NCBI GenBank assembly: GCA_903843305.1
Contig: CAIMPI010000020.1
Span: 44,595 to 108,594 of the forward strand
Source: an uncultured Chlorobiaceae bacterium
Lineage (GTDB): Bacteria; Bacteroidota; Chlorobiia; Chlorobiales; Chlorobiaceae
Length of the DNA stretch: 64,000 bases
Direction of reading: 5' to 3'
Shown here: positions 18,846-25,915 of the stretch, in pieces
Numbering within the stretch: the stretch's first letter is position 1
How the letters are laid out: each line of letters starts with the position of its first letter
Program-made: the position numbers and the translations under genes
Notes under the pieces: model-generated
Database searches by the model: none
The model's input: only the letters and a program-made list of their open reading frames with translations
What the model was told of the DNA's origin: nothing

Positions 18846-19643
18846 TCAGCTTTGTGTGTAGGTGTGGACGCTGTTTTGTGCTGAAGGCAGATAGTTGACT
18901 CCGAACCAACAGACGAGCAGCACTATAAAAGAGAGTGCCAGATACCACTGTAGCTTGCTGCGGTCAATCTTGTAACGGTAGGCATGAAGATAACCGAGAT
19001 AGGCCAGCCAGGAGAGAAATGCCCAGGTTTCTTTGGGATCCCAGGTCCAGTAATGCCCCCAGGCCTCCTTTGCCCACAGTGCGCCGAATATTAGACCAAA
19101 AGAGAGAAGCACAAAACCAAGCAAGGCCAGATAGTGTGAGACCGATTCGCCGGTCTCATTCTTTTTGGAGCGCAATTGGAGATAGACGTTGTGCAATGCC
19201 GTAATAGAAGAAGCGGCAAGCAGGACATAGCCAACAAGATAGACGACGACATGGGGAATAAACCAGGGGCTCTGCAGGGCAGGCATGAGGGTTTTGTCGA
19301 AGACTTCAGGATGAAGCATATTGATGCCAAGAAAAAATCCGGCTAACGCCATGCAATAATATTTCAGCCACCCGATCTTCCAGCGGTACTCTACCAGAAA
19401 TCCCACAAGCGGAATAAGTGCTGCATACCAGAGCCTTGTTTCGCCCAGTGTTCTGAGTGGAGGACGGTCGAGAAGTGCCCAGTAGAAAGCAATAAACCCT
19501 GCCATAACCATTGATCCTGCAAGGGAGAGAACCATGCCCGGCAGCTTCAGTGCGGGAGCACGGCGTGCGAAAAGACCAAGGAGTGAACCAGTCGCCCAGC
19601 AGGCAATAGCCAGCGTTGCGGCCGTGTTAAAATCAATGTTCAT
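18846..19643 (-). CDS. ccsA: Cytochrome c biogenesis protein CcsA/ResC
   Basis: A membrane haem-handling subunit of System II cytochrome c maturation. It has 265 residues and about eight hydrophobic segments. The tryptophan-rich haem-binding motif is clear (WGHYWTWDPKETWAFLSWLAY), and conserved histidines lie in flanking helices (for example IPHVVVYLVGYVLL). It overlaps the upstream resB-like gene by four bases (ATGA), so the two are co-translated. The pair would attach haem to CxxCH motifs on the periplasmic side, and the adjacent divergent redox island encodes several such proteins. Confidence 0.9.
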   Translation of the reverse strand: MNIDFNTAATLAIACWATGSLLGLFARRAPALKLPGMVLSLAGSMVMAGFIAFYWALLDRPPLRTLGETRLWYAALIPLVGFLVEYRWKIGWLKYYCMALAGFFLGINMLHPEVFDKTLMPALQSPWFIPHVVVYLVGYVLLAASSITALHNVYLQLRSKKNETGESVSHYLALLGFVLLSFGLIFGALWAKEAWGHYWTWDPKETWAFLSWLAYLGYLHAYRYKIDRSKLQWYLALSFIVLLVCWFGVNYLPSAQNSVHTYTQS

Positions 19644-20878
19644 GATGCAACCTCTTGTCGTTTAATGCCATTCCAGAAAAACAGGATGTTTCCTGCCATA
19701 ATCATGAAAAATCCAAGATAAACGGCCGGTAGCCAGGGATCACGGATAACTTCTATAAGACTGAGCTTCGACCAACGTCCTGCTTTTTCATCGTAACCCA
19801 TCTGGTAAAGCTTCCAGTCCATAAAATTCACAGGTTTGTTTACCTCAAGATTTGCGATGACCGCGTGTCCCTGATTATCCTGAACCGTTACGGCCGAACG
19901 GAATGATTTTGGAGCGCCCGGTACCATGATAAGATAGAGGTTGCCCAGTTGTGCCGCATCCGGTCTTAACGTGGGGCTTCCTGTGCTGATCCACGCCTCG
20001 CGCTGTGTTGAGCCTGTGCTGATTCTGACTTTCGCAAAAGGAATGCCTTTCGAATGATCCGCAAGGTACGGTATGCCGTCTTTTCCGGGAAGAGCTGAGG
20101 GCATATACTCGATCACAAGAACCTCGACTCCTTTCCATGATGCTGTTGTGCCCTTTCGAACGTCAATAGTCGCCTGTGACTTGTCCATCAGGAGCTTGTC
20201 GCTATGGGGATCATAGAGAAACAGTTGGGGAGAATACTCCTCAAGAGAGAAATCATGCAGAAAAACAGAAAAAGGAAGTTGTTGCGGAGTTTCGCTATCC
20301 ATTGTATAGCCAACGTTGTTGGCTTTACCCTCTTCAACCGGCACAACAAACCGCTGAAGATCCGAACTGCCAAAAATGCCGCATGAAAGTGCTATCCAGA
20401 ATCCAGCATGAAAAAGGATAAACTGAAGATTCTGCACTTTGAACGGAATGAGCTTCCAAGAAAGCGACAAGCCAAGATTTGCAAGAAAAAGCAGGATGAT
20501 AAGTGCAAAAGGCCAGCTTGAAAAGATCTTGTGTATTCCAAGACGAGCAGGTAATGAGCCCGATATAACGGCTTCCTGCGGCAAAATACCGCCGATCAGT
20601 GACAGGACGGCAATAGCAACAATAAGAGAGAGCCCAAGCGGAATTCCTCCGAACCATTTAACTGCAGGAGTGTTCCTGAAACCCAGGCCAATGCTCAGCA
20701 CCAGAACCGCAAAAAGAGAAAGAGCTATAGCATTGCCGGGCAGGCGGAGCAGTGCTATATCGCTTCCTGATGTTGCATATTCAATGACAAAGCCAATACA
20801 CAGTGCAACTGCCGTAAAAAGAGCAGATTCCCTGAACTCCCAGGGAGTCTCAAACCAGCGACGCCGGACAACTACCAT
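19640..20878 (-). CDS. resB: Cytochrome c biogenesis protein ResB/Ccs1
   Basis: The partner of CcsA in System II maturation, 412 residues. The N-terminal part has several membrane segments (ALFTAVALCIGFVIEYA, LSLFAVLVLSIGLGF, GLSLIVAIAVLSLIGGILP, WPFALIILLFLANLGLSL). A large periplasmic domain follows, then a final helix (WLPAVYLGFFMIMAGNILFFW), which matches the ResB plan. FNGIKR-like basic residues close the protein. Its 3' end overlaps ccsA by four bases. The promoter must lie in the long gap shared with the divergent cytochrome-porin gene. Confidence 0.88.
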   Translation of the reverse strand: MVVVRRRWFETPWEFRESALFTAVALCIGFVIEYATSGSDIALLRLPGNAIALSLFAVLVLSIGLGFRNTPAVKWFGGIPLGLSLIVAIAVLSLIGGILPQEAVISGSLPARLGIHKIFSSWPFALIILLFLANLGLSLSWKLIPFKVQNLQFILFHAGFWIALSCGIFGSSDLQRFVVPVEEGKANNVGYTMDSETPQQLPFSVFLHDFSLEEYSPQLFLYDPHSDKLLMDKSQATIDVRKGTTASWKGVEVLVIEYMPSALPGKDGIPYLADHSKGIPFAKVRISTGSTQREAWISTGSPTLRPDAAQLGNLYLIMVPGAPKSFRSAVTVQDNQGHAVIANLEVNKPVNFMDWKLYQMGYDEKAGRWSKLSLIEVIRDPWLPAVYLGFFMIMAGNILFFWNGIKRQEVAS

Positions 20879-21673
20879 AATGACTACCTGAAAAATTAAT
20901 AATAATTAAAAATCACGCTCTTGCTGCCTCTTTCTTATTTTTCAAGAAAATGGCAAAAAAAGACATTTTACAAAGCAGAAAGCATCAAATATACAGGAGC
21001 GGGGTTAGTTTAACAAACAATCGTTAATTTACCGTTCATGACATTCGGATTCTTTTCTGCGGGGCAGGTACGGATTATTTATTCTCAACTATAAACACCG
21101 GGGGGTAACGGATACCGATAGATGAAAAAATTTAACTCCTTTTTAATAATATTTTGGGGGTTAAAAATATTTTCTTAAATTTTCTTAAGAATTAATAATG
21201 ACACTTCATAATTCTGCTGATAATTGATTTTTTTACTTGGTGCTTCTCTATTTGCGATAAAAGCGCAACTGTGCAGGTTTGTATTGTCTTCTAAAAAGAG
21301 TTAGCAATTGTTATCATATAGCACAAGATTTATACCGAAACTCTTGTAAGCGAAAAAGTTTTACTGTAGAAAAAGCATTGTAGTCAGCTTTTTTCCTTTT
21401 TGCCTGAATTATACGCTACGCGTAATGTTTTCTTTATAAAAGTTTTTTTAGGGAAAACGATTTCTGTTGTTTGAGCATACTTTTACTTGACTTATAAGTC
21501 TTAAGAGATAATCTCTTGTAGGCTTTTTGCATCATTGTCTTTGTGACATTCAAGACGTTGACGCTATGAGGCTGTTTGCCTTGTGACAAGTTGCCTTAAG
21601 GCCTTTTTCTCGGTTTTATGTCTTGGATAATTGCCATTATTCTCATTCATCAATCAAATAAATGGAGTAGCTT
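20879..21673. promoter_or_regulatory. Long divergent intergenic region upstream of the cytochrome-porin gene
   Basis: About 795 bases without a gene, strongly AT-rich, between resB (minus) and the cytochrome-porin gene (plus). It contains a perfect 12-bp palindrome GACTTATAAGTC (21489-21500). Directly after it is an inverted repeat with 7-base arms, AAGAGAT-A-ATCTCTT (21503-21517). Near the gene (21626-21644) a stretch starting GATAATTGCCATTATTC matches the Fur consensus at 13 of 19 positions by eye. These look like operator sites; no promoter can be set with confidence. Confidence 0.45.
21489..21517. promoter_or_regulatory. Two adjacent palindromes, candidate operator
   Basis: GACTTATAAGTC is a perfect 12-bp palindrome. 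AAGAGAT and ATCTCTT flank a single A two bases further on. They lie about 160-185 bases before the cytochrome-porin start. No regulator was identified. Confidence 0.4.
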
Positions 21674-22987
21674 ATGAGAAAGTTGACCTATGCCTCGATT
21701 GCATCAATCTGTATGCTTCCGGCTCTGTTCTGGAGTCAGGACAGCTCCGCCGTACCAGCCTTTGCTCGAAAGTATGGGACTTCCTGTTTTACCTGCCATT
21801 CCGGGTTCCCGAACAGGAATGCTTTTGGTGAAGCGTTCAAAAATAATGGCTATCGCTGGCCGGGCGGAGAGGAAGAGGATCACACGAAGCAGGAGCAAGT
21901 CAAAATGGGAGCTGATGGCTGGAAAAAAACCTTCCCTGAATCCCCTTGGCCTTCAGATATCCCAGGATTTGCTCCATTTGCGCTCTACCTTACTGGTCCT
22001 CTATTAAGTTATTCTGATCAGGTTAAAAACAACGCCCATACAACTACAACGCCGCAAACGCTGAACTGGGGAAGTTCTATTGATGCCCGCATTCTGTTTG
22101 GTGGTACTGTTGGTGAACATCTTGGAGTGGTAGGTGCTATTGAGGGTATCTCGGCTGGCACGACAACGACCAACTTGCGGGCAGTATGGGCTTTTGCTCC
22201 TGGTTACAATTTTAGCTTTGGCAATAGTGGATTCAGTGCCTTTAGAGGATTGTCAACTCCGATCTCAGCTTATACAAACGTACTCCCGAGTATGGGTGTA
22301 GGTCCCGAGTTTAATTATGTTGTAGGCAAGGAAGGCGGGTTGAATGTTATTGTCGGAGCTACTAGTGCTTCAGATGCTCCGAATGGAAGTTCCTTGAGTT
22401 ATAGTATTAATGGTGCTGAGCCCAATGAAAGAGTAACAGCTACATCTACCAAAAACCTGACAAATGCCAACAAGATTGGTGATATCGGGTACGTTCGTTT
22501 GAAATACAAGTTTTTTGGTGCTGGTTTGCTGAGCGGTGCTGGTGGTACCTATGGCAATGAGTATGTTGGCCTCGATAACAGTCTGGCGATTGGTGCAAGC
22601 GCGATACGTGCAAGAAGCGCTAAGCCGTTTTCATACGGGGGGGGGGCTGAAACAGTGGTCTATGGTGCTGATATCGCAGGAAACTATGGCAGTTTTACTG
22701 GAGGCTTTGCTTATAGTAAAGACGGCGATTTAGCGCTCAATAACTACGCCGTTGATGCAGGGTACTATGTTTATCCCTGGTTATTGCCAAGGGTAATCTT
22801 CATCTCTCGTGGAGTAACCGGCGGTAAAGCGAATCCAACCATTGCGACTTCAGTTACGGCATACCCTGGTGCGAATATATTTGTTAAAGCCACATACACT
22901 GCATTTGTTAAGAATCTTTCTCCGACGTCGACAACAGGTGAGAACAATGCAAACACCTTTTCATTGTCCACTGGATTCGCGTTTTAA
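21674..22987 (+). CDS. Outer-membrane monohaem cytochrome-porin fusion (Cyc2-like architecture)
   Basis: A 437-residue protein with a signal peptide (MRKLTYASIASICMLPALFW to about SSAVPAFA), one haem site CFTCH at about residue 38, and a C-terminal ~340-residue beta-rich region that ends in phenylalanine, typical of outer-membrane barrels. The order 'PAFARKYG, CxxCH, FPNRNAFGEAFKNNGY, then porin' resembles the Cyc2 iron-oxidase layout, but the sequence after it (RWPGG...W) may mark a separate subfamily. The likely role is electron transfer across the outer membrane; the electron source is not shown. The start has GGAG seven bases upstream. A run of ten G (22637-22646) sits in the coding region. 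A terminator follows, so it is probably a single-gene unit upstream of the Rieske operon. Confidence 0.8.
   Translation: MRKLTYASIASICMLPALFWSQDSSAVPAFARKYGTSCFTCHSGFPNRNAFGEAFKNNGYRWPGGEEEDHTKQEQVKMGADGWKKTFPESPWPSDIPGFAPFALYLTGPLLSYSDQVKNNAHTTTTPQTLNWGSSIDARILFGGTVGEHLGVVGAIEGISAGTTTTNLRAVWAFAPGYNFSFGNSGFSAFRGLSTPISAYTNVLPSMGVGPEFNYVVGKEGGLNVIVGATSASDAPNGSSLSYSINGAEPNERVTATSTKNLTNANKIGDIGYVRLKYKFFGAGLLSGAGGTYGNEYVGLDNSLAIGASAIRARSAKPFSYGGGAETVVYGADIAGNYGSFTGGFAYSKDGDLALNNYAVDAGYYVYPWLLPRVIFISRGVTGGKANPTIATSVTAYPGANIFVKATYTAFVKNLSPTSTTGENNANTFSLSTGFAF
22637..22646. repeat. G10 homopolymer tract inside the cytochrome-porin gene
   Basis: Ten consecutive G encode Gly-Gly-Gly in SYGGGAETV. A gain or loss of one or two bases would truncate the barrel, so it is a candidate slipped-strand (phase-variation) site. 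Confidence 0.85.
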
Positions 22988-23025
22988 TTGCAGTTGATCA
23001 CTAAATGATCCCTCATCCGTGTTCG

Positions 23026-23054
23026 GAAAGGCGTGTTCGGTGGGCACGCCTTTC
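23026..23054 (+). terminator. Terminator after the cytochrome-porin gene
   Basis: A perfect 10-bp stem (GAAAGGCGTG with CACGCCTTTC) and 9-base loop, followed by the pyrimidine-rich TCTTGCTCTCTCTT. Confidence 0.7.
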
Positions 23055-23205
23055 TCTTGCTCTCTCTTGATGCAGTGTGTGTTGAACTTGACCTTTGTTG
23101 TGTAAGAAAGGAGCTCGGAATATGCGCCTGCTATGTCGGTGTGTTACAGAGGGAACAGGTTACTTTTATGAAATAAGGTCTTATTGAAAGCAAAAAAATG
23201 CTGCT

Positions 23206-23775
23206 ATGCAGGATGAAAAAGAGCTCGTAACAGAGCAAAATAAAGAGATCATGGATCACTCAGGAACTGATGCTGGCCAGGCGTCTGGTGACCGGAGGAA
23301 GTTTCTGATGCGTGTGGGTTGGGGAAGTCTTGCTGGATTCCTTGCGATAAACTCGGCGGCATTTTTGCGGTTCTTTTACCCAAGAGTACTGTTTGAACCG
23401 CCATCGCAGTTCAAGGTAGGGTTCCCGGCAGACTATCCGCTTGGGACGGTTAGTTCCCAGTATCAACGGGAGTACCGGACCTGGATTATACGACTTCAGG
23501 ACGGGGCCTTTTTTGCAATGGAGACTAAATGTACCCACCTTGGCTGTACGCCGAGCTGGATGGAGTCCCAGAAAAAATTTAAATGTCCCTGCCATGGCAG
23601 CGGCTATTATATAACAGGCCTTAATTTTGAGGGGCCTGCGCCGCGCCCGATGGACCGTTATAAAATAAGTCTTGCCGAAGATGGTCAGCTCCAGGTTGAC
23701 AAGACGATCAAGTTTCCCGGAATTCCGGGTAAGGAATCAAACGAGGTTTATCCTCAAAGTTTATTGAAAGTATAG
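23206..23775 (+). CDS. Rieske [2Fe-2S] protein of a cytochrome bc/b6-type complex
   Basis: A 189-residue Rieske subunit that takes electrons from quinol at the periplasmic side. A twin-arginine-like start (DRRKFLMRVGWGSLAG) leads into one membrane helix. The soluble domain has both cluster-binding boxes, CTHLGC and CPCHGSGY, with the expected Cys and His ligands. The family call is secure. It opens an operon with ferredoxin, cytochrome b6, subunit IV, octahaem cytochrome and cytochrome c, with gaps of about 20-70 bases. The ATG at 23206 is accepted, although its ribosome-binding site is weak. Confidence 0.93.
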   Translation: MQDEKELVTEQNKEIMDHSGTDAGQASGDRRKFLMRVGWGSLAGFLAINSAAFLRFFYPRVLFEPPSQFKVGFPADYPLGTVSSQYQREYRTWIIRLQDGAFFAMETKCTHLGCTPSWMESQKKFKCPCHGSGYYITGLNFEGPAPRPMDRYKISLAEDGQLQVDKTIKFPGIPGKESNEVYPQSLLKV

Positions 23776-23801
23776 TGGATATCCGATAACTGAAACCATT
23801 A

Positions 23802-24140
23802 ATGAATATGGGTAACGATGAAAATATAGTGGCGACTGTTGCTCCATCTCCCTTGAAGAAAGTTACCGGAGCGAGCAAAAGGGCTGCAGCGAGAATCATC
23901 AACGAACTCTGTACGGGTTGCGGAATTTGTGTTAAGACCTGCCCCTTGAACTGCATAAGGATTGTTGAGTCTGAATTGAACTTTACGGGCATTGCCGAAG
24001 TGGATGAGAGGTGTACGGGCTGTAATATCTGTGCTATTGATTGTCCGTGGACTGGTGTCGAGATGATCAACCCGGATGGTTCGCGTAAAGATGAGGCTGA
24101 ATATGAGAGGCAGTTAAAGAAGCTGCGCGGATATCACTAA
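23802..24140 (+). CDS. 2[4Fe-4S] ferredoxin encoded inside the cytochrome bc operon
   Basis: A 112-residue iron-sulfur protein. Two complete CxxCxxCxxxCP motifs are present: CTGCGICVKTCP (about residue 46) and CTGCNICAIDCP (about residue 73), so two [4Fe-4S] clusters are expected. There is no signal peptide or helix, so it should be cytoplasmic. A basic N-terminal tail (KKVTGASKRAAARI) precedes the clusters. It lies between the Rieske and cytochrome b genes with ~30-base gaps on both sides. A ferredoxin is not a standard bc-complex subunit, so it may be an extra subunit or an electron acceptor on the cytoplasmic face. That role is inference. Confidence 0.9.
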   Translation: MNMGNDENIVATVAPSPLKKVTGASKRAAARIINELCTGCGICVKTCPLNCIRIVESELNFTGIAEVDERCTGCNICAIDCPWTGVEMINPDGSRKDEAEYERQLKKLRGYH

Positions 24141-24170
24141 ACGGTTTAGAAAACAAAACGTGACTGGACT

Positions 24171-24944
24171 ATGAAAAGGCTACCAGAGATAACTGACAAG
24201 GTTAAAAGAAATCTGATATGGAAATCCATATTCAGAAGGGATTACCGCAATAATGTAAGAGACCGGGCGCAGGCTATTTTTGGCAACGTGTTTCTTCATC
24301 TGCACCCTGTGCAGGTTCGTGAAAGCGCCGTAAAGCTTCGTTTTACCTGGGGAATGGGAGGCATAACTTTTTTTGCTTTTATTACCCTGGTTATCACCGG
24401 TGTCGTACTGATGTTTTATTACCATCCAACTATTGATCAGGCTTATACCGACATTAAGGATCTTGAGTTTCAGGTACCCTTTGGCGTTATTCTCCGCAAC
24501 CTCCATCGTTGGGGAGCACACTTCATGGTTATTGTGGTGATGATTCACATGTTCCGTGTATTCATGACCGGTTCCTATAAAGCTCCGCGTCAGTTCAACT
24601 GGGGAATTGGTGTATTTCTGCTTGTGCTCACCTTTCTGTTGAGTTTTACGGGCTATCTTACTCCATGGGATCAACTTGGTTTCTGGGCCATCACGGTCGG
24701 AACCAATATGGGTGCAGCCACTCCGTTACTTGGCTATCAGGGGCCTTTCAGTGAATATCTTCACATAACCCCTTATAATGACGTACGTTTTGCACTTCTT
24801 GGCGGCGCTCAGGTTGGCGGAAATGCACTGCTCAGATCGTACATCTGGCATTGTGTCGCAATTCCTCTTATTTCGATCATCTTGATGTTTGTTCATTTCT
24901 GGCGAGTCAGAAAAGACGGCGGAATTTCAAAACCTCAAAAATAA
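24171..24944 (+). CDS. Cytochrome b6-like subunit
   Basis: The dihaem membrane subunit, 257 residues, with about four transmembrane helices. The haem histidines lie in [21 protein letters not shown] and in [22 protein letters not shown]. The [17 protein letters not shown] segment is the conserved loop between helices C and D. Its length matches b6 rather than a full cytochrome b, because the C-terminal part is encoded separately by the next gene. It forms the quinol-oxidising core with the Rieske protein. Confidence 0.93.
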   Translation: MKRLPEITDKVKRNLIWKSIFRRDYRNNVRDRAQAIFGNVFLHLHPVQVRESAVKLRFTWGMGGITFFAFITLVITGVVLMFYYHPTIDQAYTDIKDLEFQVPFGVILRNLHRWGAHFMVIVVMIHMFRVFMTGSYKAPRQFNWGIGVFLLVLTFLLSFTGYLTPWDQLGFWAITVGTNMGAATPLLGYQGPFSEYLHITPYNDVRFALLGGAQVGGNALLRSYIWHCVAIPLISIILMFVHFWRVRKDGGISKPQK

Positions 24945-24963
24945 CAGACCGGGCGAGTCGAAT

Positions 24964-25848
24964 ATGAATCCATTTATTGAAATCATTACCCAGCCTGATA
25001 ATATTGCCATTGTGATTATGATCATCATGGTAACCTTTTTCATGGTATGGGCTTTTCAGCAAGCCTTTCAGAATGACAGGCTTCTGGCAGCCGGGCTTCC
25101 TGTTGACGGCGAAAAAGACAAGTTTGTTGACACGTTCAAACCTCTCGTGCGTATTGAGCTTATCATTGCGATTGTTGTTATGGTCGGGCTTACCGTATGG
25201 TCAATAGCTGTTGATGCTCCCCTTGAGGAGATCGCTAATCCGACCATAACGCCAAATCCGGCCAAGGCTCCCTGGTATTTTCTGGGTCTGCAGGAATTGT
25301 TGGTTTACTTTGATCCCTGGCTTGCCGGAGTTGTGCTGCCCTCACTGATTGTTGTCGGTCTGCTGGCTATCCCCTATATCGATATTAATCCTAAAGGGAA
25401 CGGTTACTATACTTTTTCAGAGAGAAAGTATGCCATCATGATCTTCTCATTCGGTTTTTTTGTGCTTTGGCTGCTTCTCATTGTCATCGGCGTTTTCTTC
25501 AGGGGACCGGGATGGTTGTGGTACTGGCCTTGGCAGGAGTGGGATCACGCTCGGGTTGTTTTTGAGCCGACAAAAGATTTGACCAGTCTTATAGGGGTTG
25601 ATTCACGCTCTCTGCCCGGATTTATTATTGGAGCGCTTGTTGTTGGCTCTTACCTTGTTGGAGGAATGATTGCTCCTTACCGTTACTGGAAAAAGAACAA
25701 TCCTGAGCTCTTGGCAAAACTCGGAATTGTTCGGTACGTAACCATCATATTTTTGTTTATCACCATGATGTCCATACCAATCAAGATGGTACTCAGGTTG
25801 GTTTTTCTTATTAAATATATATGGATAACTCCCTGGTTTAACGTTTGA
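24964..25848 (+). CDS. Cytochrome b subunit IV-like protein (extended)
   Basis: The second half of a split cytochrome b, about 294 residues. The quinol-site region reads ITPNPAKAPWYFLGLQELL, where b6f complexes have PEWYF, so the acidic residue of that motif appears to be replaced. Helices follow at GVVLPSLIVVGLLAIPYID, FGFFVLWLLLIVIGVFF, IIGALVVGSYLVGGMI and a final C-terminal helix, and one helix (VIMIIMVTFFMVWAFQQAF) lies at the N-terminus. It is longer than plant subunit IV (about 160 residues). The start is placed at ATG 24964, 19 bases after the b6 stop. Confidence 0.88.
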   Translation: MNPFIEIITQPDNIAIVIMIIMVTFFMVWAFQQAFQNDRLLAAGLPVDGEKDKFVDTFKPLVRIELIIAIVVMVGLTVWSIAVDAPLEEIANPTITPNPAKAPWYFLGLQELLVYFDPWLAGVVLPSLIVVGLLAIPYIDINPKGNGYYTFSERKYAIMIFSFGFFVLWLLLIVIGVFFRGPGWLWYWPWQEWDHARVVFEPTKDLTSLIGVDSRSLPGFIIGALVVGSYLVGGMIAPYRYWKKNNPELLAKLGIVRYVTIIFLFITMMSIPIKMVLRLVFLIKYIWITPWFNV

Positions 25849-25915
25849 TCGCTGGTCATTGCATTCAGGTACACGGTAACAGGTCATTCTAAAAGTCCAA
25901 AAAAAACTGTTGAAA

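Noticed and set aside
21480..21520. Sigma-70-like promoter (TTGACT with a TAAT-like -10)
   Set aside because: The spacing to the best -10 is 14-16 bases and the match is poor; the sequence is better explained as palindromes.
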